Part shown: positions 42,161 to 50,126 of the stretch, one piece after another
Layout of the letters: each line of letters begins with the position of its first letter
Numbering within the stretch: position 1 is the stretch's first letter
From: an uncultured Mycoplasmatota bacterium
Lineage (GTDB): Bacteria; Bacillota_I; Bacilli_A; RF39; UBA660
Assembly (NCBI GenBank): GCA_900549625.1
Contig: URPE01000004.1
Span: 15,799 to 79,798, forward strand
Length of the DNA: 64,000 nucleotides
Direction of reading: 5' to 3'
Position numbers and translations under genes: made by a program
Notes under the pieces: model-generated
Database searches by the model: none
Told to the model about the DNA's origin: nothing
The model's input: the letters and a program-made list of their open reading frames with translations, nothing else

Positions 42161-44971
42161 ATGAACGATAAAATAATTGTAAAGGGTGCGAGAGAAAATA
42201 ATTTAAAGAACATAGACATTACTTTACCTAAAAATAAATTAATTGTAATGACAGGTGTTTCTGGGTCTGGTAAAAGTAGTCTTGCTTTTGATACTATTTT
42301 TGCAGAAGGACAAAGAAGATATGTTGAGAGTTTATCGGCTTATGCTAGGCAATTTATAGGAAATACTGATAAACCAGATGTTGATTCTATTGAAGGGTTA
42401 AGTCCTAGTATTTCTATCGATCAAAAAACGACTAATAAAAATCCACGTAGTACAGTTGGTACTATTACAGAGATTTATGATTTTTTAAGACTTTTGTTTG
42501 CAAGAATTGGGACACCTTATTGTCCTAATCATCATATGCCAATTAAGAGTCAAAGTATTGAAGAAATGACTAATAAAGTTATGAGTATGGAAAGTGGTAC
42601 GAAGTTAGAGATTTTAGCGCCAATAGTACATGGAGAGAAAGGTACACATAAAGAATTACTTGATGATTTAAGAAAGGAAGGGTATGCAAGAGTTAGGGTA
42701 AATGGTAATACTTTAAGTTTAGATGAAGATATTACTTTAGAAAAAAATAAAAAAGATAATATAGATGTTGTAGTTGATAGAGTAGTTGTTAAAGAAAGTG
42801 AAAGAAGTCGTATTTTTGAATCAATTGAAACAAGTACACATCTTGCTGATGGAAAAGTTCTTTTAAATGTTATTGGAGGAGAAGAAATATTACTTAGTGA
42901 GCATTATGCTTGTGTGCATTGTAATTTTTCTATACCAGAGTTAGAACCTAGGTTATTTTCATTTAATAGTCCATATGGGGCTTGTCCAGAATGTAAAGGG
43001 CTTGGTACTAAGTTAAAGATTAGTGAAAATCTTATATTACCTAATAAAGATAAAAGTTTAAATGAGAATGCATTACTTGGGTTTACGATAGATAATAATA
43101 CTAATTATACAACTGTTAAAACTGTTTGTGATTTATATGGTATAGATATGAATATGCCAGTTAAAGATATACCAAAAGATAAACTTAAGATTTTATTATA
43201 TGGTAGTAAAGAACCAATTGAGTTTAAGTATGTAGCTAAAAATGGTAATGTTAGATATAAGAATGATTATTTTGAAGGGGCTATTCCTAATTTAGAGAGA
43301 AGATATATGGAAACAACTAGTGCTTGGACAAGAGAATGGCTAGAAACATTTATGGTGGAAATGGATTGCCCGGTTTGTCATGGAACAAGACTACAAGATA
43401 GTGTTTTGTCTGTTTATATTAATAAGAAAAATATTTATGATTTAACTATGATGAGTATTAAAGATTTAAGAGATTTCTTAAGAGGGTTAAAGCTTAGTCC
43501 GGAGCAAGAAAATATTAGTAAATTATTATTAGTAGAGATTGATAATAGATTATCTTTCTTAGTTAATGTGGGACTTGAATATTTAACACTTAATAGAAAG
43601 GCTGGTACTTTATCAGGGGGTGAATCACAACGTATTAGACTTGCAACTCAGATAGGTAGTAAGTTATCTGGTGTTTTGTATGTTTTAGATGAACCAAGTA
43701 TAGGATTACACCAAAAAGATAATGAAAAATTAATTCATTCTTTAGAAGAAATGCGTGATTTAGGTAATACTTTGATAGTCGTAGAGCATGATGAAGATAC
43801 AATGCGGGCTAGTGACTATTTAGTTGATATTGGTCCTGGGGCAGGTGAAAATGGTGGATATGTAGTAGCGGCTGGAACACCAGAAGAAGTTATGCGTAAT
43901 GAAAAAAGTTTAACAGGACGTTATTTAAGTGGTAAAGAGAAAATTGAGGTACCTAAAAAAAGAAGAAAGGGAAATGGTTTATTTTTAGAAGTTGTTAAAG
44001 CAGAAGAACATAACTTAAAGAAAGTAAACGTTAAATTTCCACTTGGTAAATTTATTTGTGTAACTGGGGTTTCAGGTTCTGGTAAGAGTACACTTGTTAA
44101 TGAAATTTTATATAAGACACTGGCTAATGAATTATATCGTAGTAAAGAAATTCCTGGTAAATGTAAAGAAATTAAAGGTTTAGAAAATATTGATAAAGTT
44201 GTTATGATTAGTCAAGACGCGATTGGAAGAACACCTAGAAGTAATCCGGCTACTTATATTGGGGTGTTTGATGATATAAGAGATTTGTTTGCTACTACGA
44301 AAGAAGCTAAAATGCGTGGTTATGATAAGGGAAGATTTTCTTTTAATGTTAAGGGCGGACGTTGCGAAGCTTGTTGGGGTGACGGTGTAAAGAAAATAGA
44401 AATGCACTTTTTGCCTGATGTATATGTTCCTTGTGATGTTTGTCATGGCAAACGTTATAATAAAGAAACCTTAGATATTACTTTTAAAGGGAAGAATATT
44501 AGTGAAGTACTTAATATGCGAGTTAGTGAAGCTGTAGAATTTTTTGAAAATGTACCAAAGATTAAAAGAAAATTAGATGTTTTAATGGATGTTGGGCTTT
44601 CATATATTACGCTTGGGCAAAGTGCACCTACTTTATCAGGTGGTGAGGCTGGACGTGTTAAACTTGCTAAAGAATTACAAAAGAAAGCAACTGGTAAAAG
44701 TTTATTTATTTTAGATGAACCAACTACTGGATTACATTCACATGATATAAAAAAATTACTTGCTATTTTAAATAGAATTGTTGATAATGGGGATACTGTT
44801 ATTGTAATAGAACATAATATGGATGTTATAAAAGTAGCTGATCATATTATTGATTTAGGTCCTGATGGTGGTATTAATGGGGGCACGATTGTGGCAACTG
44901 GTACACCAGAACAAGTAAGCAAAGTAGAAAACTCTTATACAGGACAATGGTTAAAAAAATATTTAAATTAA
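42161..44971 (+). CDS. uvrA: Excinuclease ABC subunit A
   Basis: UvrA finds DNA damage in nucleotide excision repair and loads UvrB. The protein of about 936 residues has two ABC ATPase modules: Walker A GVSGSGKSS and GVSGSGKST, signatures LSGGESQRIRLA and LSGGEAGRVKLAKE, and Walker B VLDEPS and ILDEPT. Zinc-binding pairs are visible as CVHC..CPEC and CEACWGDG..CDVCHGKR. The ATG at 42161 is chosen over a GTG at 42152 because GGAG lies at a normal distance. UvrB and UvrC are not adjacent. Confidence 0.97.
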   Translation: MNDKIIVKGARENNLKNIDITLPKNKLIVMTGVSGSGKSSLAFDTIFAEGQRRYVESLSAYARQFIGNTDKPDVDSIEGLSPSISIDQKTTNKNPRSTVGTITEIYDFLRLLFARIGTPYCPNHHMPIKSQSIEEMTNKVMSMESGTKLEILAPIVHGEKGTHKELLDDLRKEGYARVRVNGNTLSLDEDITLEKNKKDNIDVVVDRVVVKESERSRIFESIETSTHLADGKVLLNVIGGEEILLSEHYACVHCNFSIPELEPRLFSFNSPYGACPECKGLGTKLKISENLILPNKDKSLNENALLGFTIDNNTNYTTVKTVCDLYGIDMNMPVKDIPKDKLKILLYGSKEPIEFKYVAKNGNVRYKNDYFEGAIPNLERRYMETTSAWTREWLETFMVEMDCPVCHGTRLQDSVLSVYINKKNIYDLTMMSIKDLRDFLRGLKLSPEQENISKLLLVEIDNRLSFLVNVGLEYLTLNRKAGTLSGGESQRIRLATQIGSKLSGVLYVLDEPSIGLHQKDNEKLIHSLEEMRDLGNTLIVVEHDEDTMRASDYLVDIGPGAGENGGYVVAAGTPEEVMRNEKSLTGRYLSGKEKIEVPKKRRKGNGLFLEVVKAEEHNLKKVNVKFPLGKFICVTGVSGSGKSTLVNEILYKTLANELYRSKEIPGKCKEIKGLENIDKVVMISQDAIGRTPRSNPATYIGVFDDIRDLFATTKEAKMRGYDKGRFSFNVKGGRCEACWGDGVKKIEMHFLPDVYVPCDVCHGKRYNKETLDITFKGKNISEVLNMRVSEAVEFFENVPKIKRKLDVLMDVGLSYITLGQSAPTLSGGEAGRVKLAKELQKKATGKSLFILDEPTTGLHSHDIKKLLAILNRIVDNGDTVIVIEHNMDVIKVADHIIDLGPDGGINGGTIVATGTPEQVSKVENSYTGQWLKKYLN

Positions 44972-45006
44972 GAATGAGATATATTAAAAACTTATTCTTT
45001 TTTTGT
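44970..45006 (+). terminator. Terminator after uvrA
   Basis: AAGAATGAG and CTTATTCTT pair with one G-U around a 12-base loop, followed by a run of Ts. Confidence 0.7.
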
Positions 45007-45040
45007 TGCTCTATTAATGATAGTTATTTTTAATAAAAGC

Positions 45041-45070
45041 TTGGCAAATATATTTTTAAAGTGTTAGAAT
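45041..45070 (+). promoter_or_regulatory. Promoter of the DUF3644 gene
   Basis: TTGGCA, 18 bases, TAGAAT, about 30 bases before the start. Confidence 0.5.
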
Positions 45071-45100
45071 AGTTTTTAACTTTTATATTGGGAGGTTTTA

Positions 45101-46072
45101 ATGACAAAAATTTTGATAGGTGATATGTTAGAAAAAAGTGAAGAAGCATTTTTGATGGCAATTGAAATATATAATAAACCAACAATTAATTATAGAATAG
45201 AAGGTTTTTCATTCTTTATATGTAATGCTTGGGAATTGTTATTAAAAGCTCGTTTAGCACAAGAAGGGAAAAGTATATATTATAGTGATAAGCCTAATAG
45301 GACAATCTCTTTGTCAAGATGTGTAAGTATGGTGTTTACTAATGATAAGGATCCGATTAGAAAAAATCTGGAGATTATAATAAATTTAAGAAATACATCA
45401 ACACATTTTATAATAAAGGAAATGGATTCTATTTATTTTCCGTTTATGCAAGCTAATGTTTTGAATTATTCTCAGAAATTGTTTGATTTTTTTGGGAGAG
45501 ATATAACTAATAAAATAAATAGTTCTTTTATGACTTTAGTTACTAATCATGAAGATGTTTTGGAAGAAAACATACTTAGCCGATATGGTGATATTATTTT
45601 TTCAAAATATAGTAAATTAAAAAGCGAAACAACTAGTTTAATTAGTGATAATGCCAGTGATAAATTAGCTATAGTTGTTGATTTAAATTTAAGGGCTGTT
45701 AAAGATAAAGACCAAGCTAAATTAACTTTTAGGTTTGCAAAAGATGCTTTAGAGCCAGCTAAAGTTATTACTAAAGTAAAAGATCCGAATTTAACCCATA
45801 ATTTTACCCAAAAAAGAGTAATTGAAATTGTTACTGAGAATTTGAAACGAAGAAATATTGAATTAAAAATAAATCAATATGAATTAAAGTTGATAGTTGA
45901 TAAATTTAATTTAAAAGGTAATGACAAATATTATTATCTTCATGAAATGACTGGCCGTTGGGGTTGTTCACAACAATTAATTGATTTTATTACAGATTTG
46001 CTTTATAAAGAACCAAATATCTTGGATACAATTAAACTTGAATTAAAAGAGAAAGGGAAAGTTAAGAAATAA
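45101..46072 (+). CDS. DUF3644 protein with a HEPN-like RN-x3-H motif
   Basis: The 323-residue protein starts with a helical domain matching DUF3644: FFICNAWELLLKARLAQEGKSIYY, RTISLSRCVSMVFT and IRKNLEIIINLRNTSTHFI. The R97-N98-x3-H102 arrangement fits the R-x4-6-H signature of HEPN ribonucleases, which act as toxins or antiviral effectors. The C-terminal half has ITKVKDPNLTHNFTQKRVIEIV and a final segment, GRWGCSQQLIDFITDLLYKEP. GGGAGG gives a strong start and the gene is monocistronic. Defence function is inferred from the motif and from family associations, and no partner antitoxin or nuclease gene is adjacent. The stop codon overlaps the 3' end of a minus-strand RNA. Confidence 0.7.
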   Translation: MTKILIGDMLEKSEEAFLMAIEIYNKPTINYRIEGFSFFICNAWELLLKARLAQEGKSIYYSDKPNRTISLSRCVSMVFTNDKDPIRKNLEIIINLRNTSTHFIIKEMDSIYFPFMQANVLNYSQKLFDFFGRDITNKINSSFMTLVTNHEDVLEENILSRYGDIIFSKYSKLKSETTSLISDNASDKLAIVVDLNLRAVKDKDQAKLTFRFAKDALEPAKVITKVKDPNLTHNFTQKRVIEIVTENLKRRNIELKINQYELKLIVDKFNLKGNDKYYYLHEMTGRWGCSQQLIDFITDLLYKEPNILDTIKLELKEKGKVKK

Positions 46073-46168
46073 AAAAACTTACCCCAGGAGCAAAGGAATT
46101 CTAAATATACAAGTGTATATCTACCCTCATTTGAGGACCCAGCTTTTATCCGTCTCAGGTAAGTTGTT
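46071..46168 (-). ncRNA. Candidate structured small RNA of about 98 nt
   Basis: On the minus strand a near-consensus promoter (46175-46203) would start transcription near 46168. The RNA has a closing stem of AACTTACC with GGTAAGTT (8 perfect pairs, 46158-46165 and 46076-46083), inner pairs GAG/CTC and GGA/TCC, and two apical hairpins, CCTC-AAAT-GAGG and ATATAC-ACTT-GTATAT. The closing stem is directly followed by a U run, so it also serves as terminator. No ORF is evident. It does not fit tmRNA, RNase P, or the GGAA-loop core of SRP RNA. A 6S-like or antisense RNA remains possible. Confidence 0.65.
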
Positions 46169-46174
46169 AAACAT

Positions 46175-46203
46175 AATATACCGAAAAATGTATTTTATGT
46201 CAA
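46175..46203 (-). promoter_or_regulatory. Promoter of the minus-strand small RNA
   Basis: On the minus strand, TTGACA, 17 bases, TATATT. There is no gene downstream on that strand except the structured RNA. Confidence 0.75.
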
Positions 46204-46374
46204 TTTATTTTATGAATTTAATATAAAATTATGTATAAAGTTTTAATTAATTTAAGTTATTATTCTTTTTAACTTGAATTTTTCTTTACACGTTTACATT
46301 TTATTTATTGATTATTTATTGCTTATAGTAATACTTTTTGATATCTTTAATAGGCAGCTAGAAAGAGTGAGAAT

Positions 46375-46518
46375 ATGATAAATAGTATTATCTCTGTATT
46401 AATTCAAAAAGATTTATATAGTTTTATTATGTATTTTATATCGTTTATTTTATTATTATGTGGATTTACAGCTATCTTGCTTATAATTACTATAAGAAAT
46501 ATAGAGAAGAATAAATAG
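46375..46518 (+). CDS. Small hydrophobic membrane peptide (47 aa), unknown
   Basis: The ORF encodes 47 residues with one long hydrophobic helix (about residues 15-39) and a basic end (RNIEKNK). A weak AAGAG-type ribosome site precedes the ATG. It lies alone in a 695-base region with no other full gene. Small membrane peptides of this type include type I toxins, small regulators of transporters, and chance ORFs. No antisense RNA overlapping it is evident; the minus-strand RNA ends about 200 bases upstream. Confidence 0.4.
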   Translation: MINSIISVLIQKDLYSFIMYFISFILLLCGFTAILLIITIRNIEKNK

Positions 46519-46529
46519 AAAGATAAGTT

Positions 46530-46567
46530 TCGTTTCGCAAAATCAAAAAAAATTGCTTTTTGCGAAA
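46530..46567. promoter_or_regulatory. Inverted repeat TTTCGCAAAA...TTTTTGCGAAA
   Basis: TTTCGCAAAA and TTTTTGCGAAA flank a 14-base A-rich centre. It resembles in layout the inverted repeats ahead of the DUF4143 ATPase and precedes a fragment of a similar gene, so it may be a surviving operator. Confidence 0.4.
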
Positions 46568-46582
46568 TGGAAAATGATATAA

Positions 46583-46681
46583 AAAGTTATTGTAATTGCT
46601 AGAACAAAACATGAAGATTATAAATATGAAGGAATTAAAATAATTAATATTGCTAATAGGTTAGCAGGTAGTAAGTTTTAA
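46583..46681 (+). pseudogene. Possible C-terminal fragment of an AAA+ ATPase
   Basis: A 32-codon open stretch ending at 46681 reads KVIVIARTKHEDYKYEGI and then KIINIANRLAG. It resembles the final strand-helix segment of DUF4143-type ATPases, which end with the same kind of GI-K-x-NV-I-x-WL pattern as the intact gene at 16199. It has no start codon or ribosome site. The upstream inverted repeat supports a gene reduced to its operator and tail. The match is short and tentative. Confidence 0.35.
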
Positions 46682-46711
46682 GTTTACATTTTTGATATGT
46701 AAACTTTTTTG
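46681..46711 (+). terminator. Intrinsic terminator
   Basis: AGTTTACAT and ATGTAAACT form a perfect 9-base stem around a 7-base loop, followed by six Ts. Confidence 0.8.
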
Positions 46712-46767
46712 GCGTTGATTGTAAACAATATGGAAAATTGTTATCCTTTTAGTAGGAGAGTGGTTGG

Positions 46768-47721
46768 ATGAAAAAGATTATATTTGTTTTTTTATTTATG
46801 ATGTTATTTTGTTTTAATTTAAACGTAGTTCGGGCATTAACTCGTGATGAAGAACTGTTAAATGCTATTAAAAACGATGACATTTATAAAGCTTTGATTT
46901 CAGAAAATAATGCATGTGAGGTCGTTATTAATGATGACAAATTAATATATACTTATAATGTAAACAATGAAAGTTACACTACAACATTTATGTTAACTAA
47001 TGAAGATATTATGTTAATAAATAGTAGTGAGACAATGAATGGTAAAATAATTGATGGTTTCTTTGTTTCTAGTGTTATTAGAAGTGTGGCTTCATTAAAT
47101 GGGAATACAAAAGAAGAAATTGATAATCTAAATATTACTGAACTTAATAATTATAATTATGAAGATAATGGTATAGAACTTAAAACTACAACTAAAAAAG
47201 TAGAAGAAGAAACTCTATATGGACATTCTTCAGTTACATATGATGAGATTAATTCTTTTAAAATTAAAAGAAATTTTAAAGTTGTTAGGACAAGTGATTA
47301 TAAGGATACAAGAGTTGTTAATGGGGTAATTAATGGTAATACGTTGACAATAACTGGTGATTATAGTAATGGTGATGAATGTAATGTTTATGTAAGTGAT
47401 GAAGCGGATGCCCTATTTTATACACGTTATAAAACTATTGCCTGTAATAATCAGGTAGATTTAAGCGAGTTTAATGATAAGACATATTATTTTAAAGTGG
47501 CTATTAGTACTTCTAATACTTGGAGTAGTCCAATTACTTATAATTATGTTAATAATACTAGTGTGGTTAAAAGTTCTGTTATTAAAGAGAGTATTAAAGA
47601 AGGTGAAGTGGAAAATCCAGATACTGGTTTTAAGACACCTATTATGGAAATAGTACTATTTTTAGGTTTATCTTTAGGTGTATTCTTTATTAGTCGTAAG
47701 AAATATTTAAGGAGGTTATAA
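46768..47721 (+). CDS. Sortase-anchored surface protein (NPDTG signal)
   Basis: The 317-residue protein has a signal peptide ending near VVRALT. The C-terminus carries ENPDTGF, a hydrophobic helix and SRKKYLRRL, a complete sorting signal of the NP(Q/D)TG kind. The mature part is beta-rich with no domain that I recognise; the segment YVSDEADALFYTRYKTIAC, then YYFKVAIST, suggests a fibronectin- or Ig-like fold. AGGAGAG precedes the start. The HIT hydrolase gene follows almost immediately. No sortase gene is adjacent, so it relies on one of the two sortase B enzymes elsewhere. Confidence 0.8.
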   Translation: MKKIIFVFLFMMLFCFNLNVVRALTRDEELLNAIKNDDIYKALISENNACEVVINDDKLIYTYNVNNESYTTTFMLTNEDIMLINSSETMNGKIIDGFFVSSVIRSVASLNGNTKEEIDNLNITELNNYNYEDNGIELKTTTKKVEEETLYGHSSVTYDEINSFKIKRNFKVVRTSDYKDTRVVNGVINGNTLTITGDYSNGDECNVYVSDEADALFYTRYKTIACNNQVDLSEFNDKTYYFKVAISTSNTWSSPITYNYVNNTSVVKSSVIKESIKEGEVENPDTGFKTPIMEIVLFLGLSLGVFFISRKKYLRRL

Positions 47722-47722
47722 T

Positions 47723-48085
47723 GTGTGTTGTATATTTTGTGATATAGTTAGTGGAAAAGGTGATTGTCTTAAGTTTTATGAAGATGATTTAATAATTGGG
47801 ATTATGGATAAGTATCCCTTTTGTGATGGGCATGCTCTTTTAATACCAAAAATACATTACGAAGATGTTTTTGCATTACCTAGTGAGGTCTTATATCATA
47901 TTAGCGAAGTTGCTAAAAAGTACACACCAATTTTTATGGAAAAATTAGGAAAAGAAAGTATGACAATTTCTTATAATTATGGTAATAAGCAAAAAGTTAA
48001 ACACTTTCATATGCATATATTACCTAATATTGATGATGAAGCACATAGCAATATAGATGATATATATAAAAGAATAATTGGTTAA
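47723..48085 (+). CDS. HIT-family nucleotide hydrolase
   Basis: The 120-residue protein contains CIFCDIVSGKGD with a CxxC-like zinc pair at the N-terminus, PFCDGHALLIPKIHYEDVF, and the histidine triad in KHFHMHILP. Relatives hydrolyse AMP-lysine, AMP-NH2 or dinucleoside polyphosphates. The start is GTG at 47723: GGAGGT lies 6 bases upstream, and an ATG two bases earlier is out of frame and stops after eight codons. It is co-transcribed with the upstream surface protein by chance or design; a functional link is not evident. Confidence 0.85.
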   Translation: MCCIFCDIVSGKGDCLKFYEDDLIIGIMDKYPFCDGHALLIPKIHYEDVFALPSEVLYHISEVAKKYTPIFMEKLGKESMTISYNYGNKQKVKHFHMHILPNIDDEAHSNIDDIYKRIIG

Positions 48086-48151
48086 AATTACTAGTAATAA
48101 ATAAATACTATAAACCATATTATTAATGGTATAGATTTTAAAATATAATTA

Positions 48152-48178
48152 TTAGCACTTTTTATTGACAAGTGCTAA
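48152..48178. promoter_or_regulatory. CIRCE element (HrcA operator)
   Basis: TTAGCACTT, 9 bases, AAGTGCTAA. It matches the CIRCE consensus TTAGCACTC-N9-GAGTGCTAA except for one symmetric change in each arm, so the palindrome is preserved. The promoter TTGACA-17-TATAAC (48165-48193) starts inside it, so bound HrcA would block transcription. Confidence 0.9.
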
Positions 48179-48193
48179 TAATAGTGGTATAAC
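48165..48193 (+). promoter_or_regulatory. Promoter of hsp20, overlapped by CIRCE
   Basis: TTGACA, 17 bases, TATAAC with an extended TGg. The -35 lies within the CIRCE spacer and right arm. Confidence 0.85.
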
Positions 48194-48220
48194 TATATCG
48201 TGAAAGGAAATGGTGAATGT

Positions 48221-48607
48221 ATGAAATTAATACCAAGAAATTATTATTTAGATGATTTATTTGATAGTTTTCTATCAAGTGAGGAGGTTAACATGAAATG
48301 TGATATTTATGAACATGATAATAAGTATCATATTGAAATGGATATTCCAGGATATAAGAAAGATGAAATTAAAATTGAAAGTAATAAAGGTAATATTGTA
48401 ATTACTGCTGAAAAGAAAGAAGAAACTAAAGATGAACATAAAAAATATCTTCGTAAAGAAAGAGTTTATGGTAAAGTTCAAAGAAGTTTCTATCTAGGCG
48501 ATATTAAAGAAGATGAAATTGAAGCATCTTTCAAAGATGGAATATTAGAAGTAGTTGTTCCTAAACTTGAAGAAAAAGAAACTAAAAAATATATTGAAGT
48601 TAAATAG
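48221..48607 (+). CDS. hsp20: Small heat shock protein, Hsp20/alpha-crystallin family
   Basis: This is an ATP-independent chaperone that binds unfolding proteins. The 128-residue protein has an alpha-crystallin domain: CDIYEHDNKYHIEMDIPGYKK, then KGNIVITAEKK, RSFYLGD and the conserved ASFKDGILEVVVPK. It ends ETKKYIEVK, close to the usual IxI-type tail. The ATG at 48221 is preferred over a GTG at 48200. CIRCE control by HrcA is expected, as in many Bacillota. It is monocistronic with a strong terminator. Confidence 0.93.
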   Translation: MKLIPRNYYLDDLFDSFLSSEEVNMKCDIYEHDNKYHIEMDIPGYKKDEIKIESNKGNIVITAEKKEETKDEHKKYLRKERVYGKVQRSFYLGDIKEDEIEASFKDGILEVVVPKLEEKETKKYIEVK

Positions 48608-48610
48608 TGA

Positions 48611-48638
48611 AAGAGAGAAAAATGTTTTTTCTCTTTTT
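48611..48638 (+). terminator. Terminator after hsp20
   Basis: AGAGAAAAA and TTTTTCTCT pair around a three-base loop and are followed by Ts. Confidence 0.65.
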
Positions 48639-48710
48639 AATTGGTTGAAATTTATTGCATGTTGTAAAAAAAATTGGTACAATTTAGGGGAATAGAATAA
48701 GAGGGATATT

Positions 48711-50072
48711 ATGAATAATGATAATAATGAAAAAAATATTAATACAACAGAAAGTTTAGGTAATATTGATACATTGGGAAGTATTGATAATAATCCGTTT
48801 CCTGGGTCTATTAATTTACAACCTGAGGGAGTGGTAAAACCTATAGAACCAGAAGTAGCAAATCAAGGTAATATAGAGCCACTTATGTCGGCACCACTTA
48901 CTAGTGAAACTAATCTAAATGAGTCACAGAATATGAATAATAATGTCTATCCTAATCAAATGAATATGACAACTGCAAGTCAACTAGGAGATAACAACAT
49001 TAATCAAATAAATCCTATGAATTCTGTAACGCAAAATAATAACGATGTTTTTGCTAATCAAATGAATATGAATAATCAATTTGCTAATAATGGTATTAAT
49101 CCTATGAATGAAAATAATATGATGGGTGTTCCTGTACCACCACAAGTGGAAGCTGAAAAACCAAAAAAACCAAAGAATGGTAGTAAAAAGATACTTATTT
49201 TGCTTATTGTTGTAGTTCTTATTGCAGCTATAGGAGTTGGTGTTTATTTTGTTTTAAATAAAAGTAAAAATAAAGTTGAAAAGATTGTTATAACACCAAT
49301 TGTAAGTCGTATAGAACTTGGAAGTGATTTGGATTATACAAAAGCAAATACACTTGTTAAAGTAACCGGATATGATATTAATAGTTGTACTGTTACAGGT
49401 AATTTAAATGTCTTTTTAGCTGGTACTTATTCTTATACAGTTACTTGTGGTAGTACTACTTTGTCTTCACAAACAGTTGAGGTAAAAGATACTACTGTAC
49501 CAGTTGTAGAGTTAAAAGAAGTTGTTGTAAGACCTAACTCAGAAGTTTCTGCCATGGATTTTGTGGCAAGTGTTACTGATGCTTCTCCTTATACAGCTGA
49601 ATATGTAACAGAACCAGATACTAGTGCTATAGGAACTTATGAAGTTTCAATAATAGTAAGTGATGCTTATGATAATAAAACAGAAGAATTAAAGGGAACT
49701 TTAGTTGTTAGTGAAAATGCTCCAGAGTCATATTTGATTTGTGCAAGTGATAATGCAGAAACAAAGTTTACAACTAATTATCGTTTTGGTATTTCAGAAG
49801 GTGGAGCTTTATATAATCAAAAGAAAGAGCTTACTTATACTCTTGATACAAAAGAGGCTTATGAAGCAATGAAAAATGAATATAAAGAATCTAAAACAAT
49901 AAATGGAGTTAAAGGATTAGCTGTTTTTAATGATAAAAAATTAGAAGTAGTGTTTACATATGAAGTGTCTTTAGAAGATTTAGCTAAAGAATTTAATCTA
50001 AGTGAATTTCCAACTGTTGATGGAGAAATTGAAGGATTATTCCCTAATGGCTGTGAGATTGAAGGAAATTAA
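48711..50072 (+). CDS. Membrane-anchored protein with Asn-rich N-terminus, Ig-like domain and YehR-like C-terminus
   Basis: Residues 1-150 of the 453 are disordered and rich in Asn, Met and Gln, with a PKKPKNGSKK basic patch before a membrane helix (about residues 160-182), so the N-terminus is cytoplasmic. Outside are a short domain (ITPIVSRIELGSDLDYTKA), a bacterial Ig-like repeat (DTTVPVVELKEVVVRPNSEV to GTYEVSIIVSDAYDNKTEE), and a C-terminal domain (SYLICASDNAETKFTTNYRF) that resembles YehR/DUF1307 lipoproteins. Surface or envelope sensing is possible but unproven. GAGGG precedes the ATG. Confidence 0.65.
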   Translation: MNNDNNEKNINTTESLGNIDTLGSIDNNPFPGSINLQPEGVVKPIEPEVANQGNIEPLMSAPLTSETNLNESQNMNNNVYPNQMNMTTASQLGDNNINQINPMNSVTQNNNDVFANQMNMNNQFANNGINPMNENNMMGVPVPPQVEAEKPKKPKNGSKKILILLIVVVLIAAIGVGVYFVLNKSKNKVEKIVITPIVSRIELGSDLDYTKANTLVKVTGYDINSCTVTGNLNVFLAGTYSYTVTCGSTTLSSQTVEVKDTTVPVVELKEVVVRPNSEVSAMDFVASVTDASPYTAEYVTEPDTSAIGTYEVSIIVSDAYDNKTEELKGTLVVSENAPESYLICASDNAETKFTTNYRFGISEGGALYNQKKELTYTLDTKEAYEAMKNEYKESKTINGVKGLAVFNDKKLEVVFTYEVSLEDLAKEFNLSEFPTVDGEIEGLFPNGCEIEGN

Positions 50073-50079
50073 TAATTAG

Positions 50080-50106
50080 GACAAATATTATAGTTTGTCT
50101 TTTTTC
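50080..50106 (+). terminator. Terminator after the Ig-like protein
   Basis: GACAAA and TTTGTC pair around an 8-base loop, with a following T run. Confidence 0.65.
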
Positions 50107-50126
50107 TTAAGGAAAGAGGTGTTTTA

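Noticed and set aside
46076..46165. Reading the structured element as a + strand riboswitch or terminator of the DUF3644 gene
   Set aside because: On the + strand no T run follows the closing stem and no gene starts nearby; promoter and U run both favour the minus strand.
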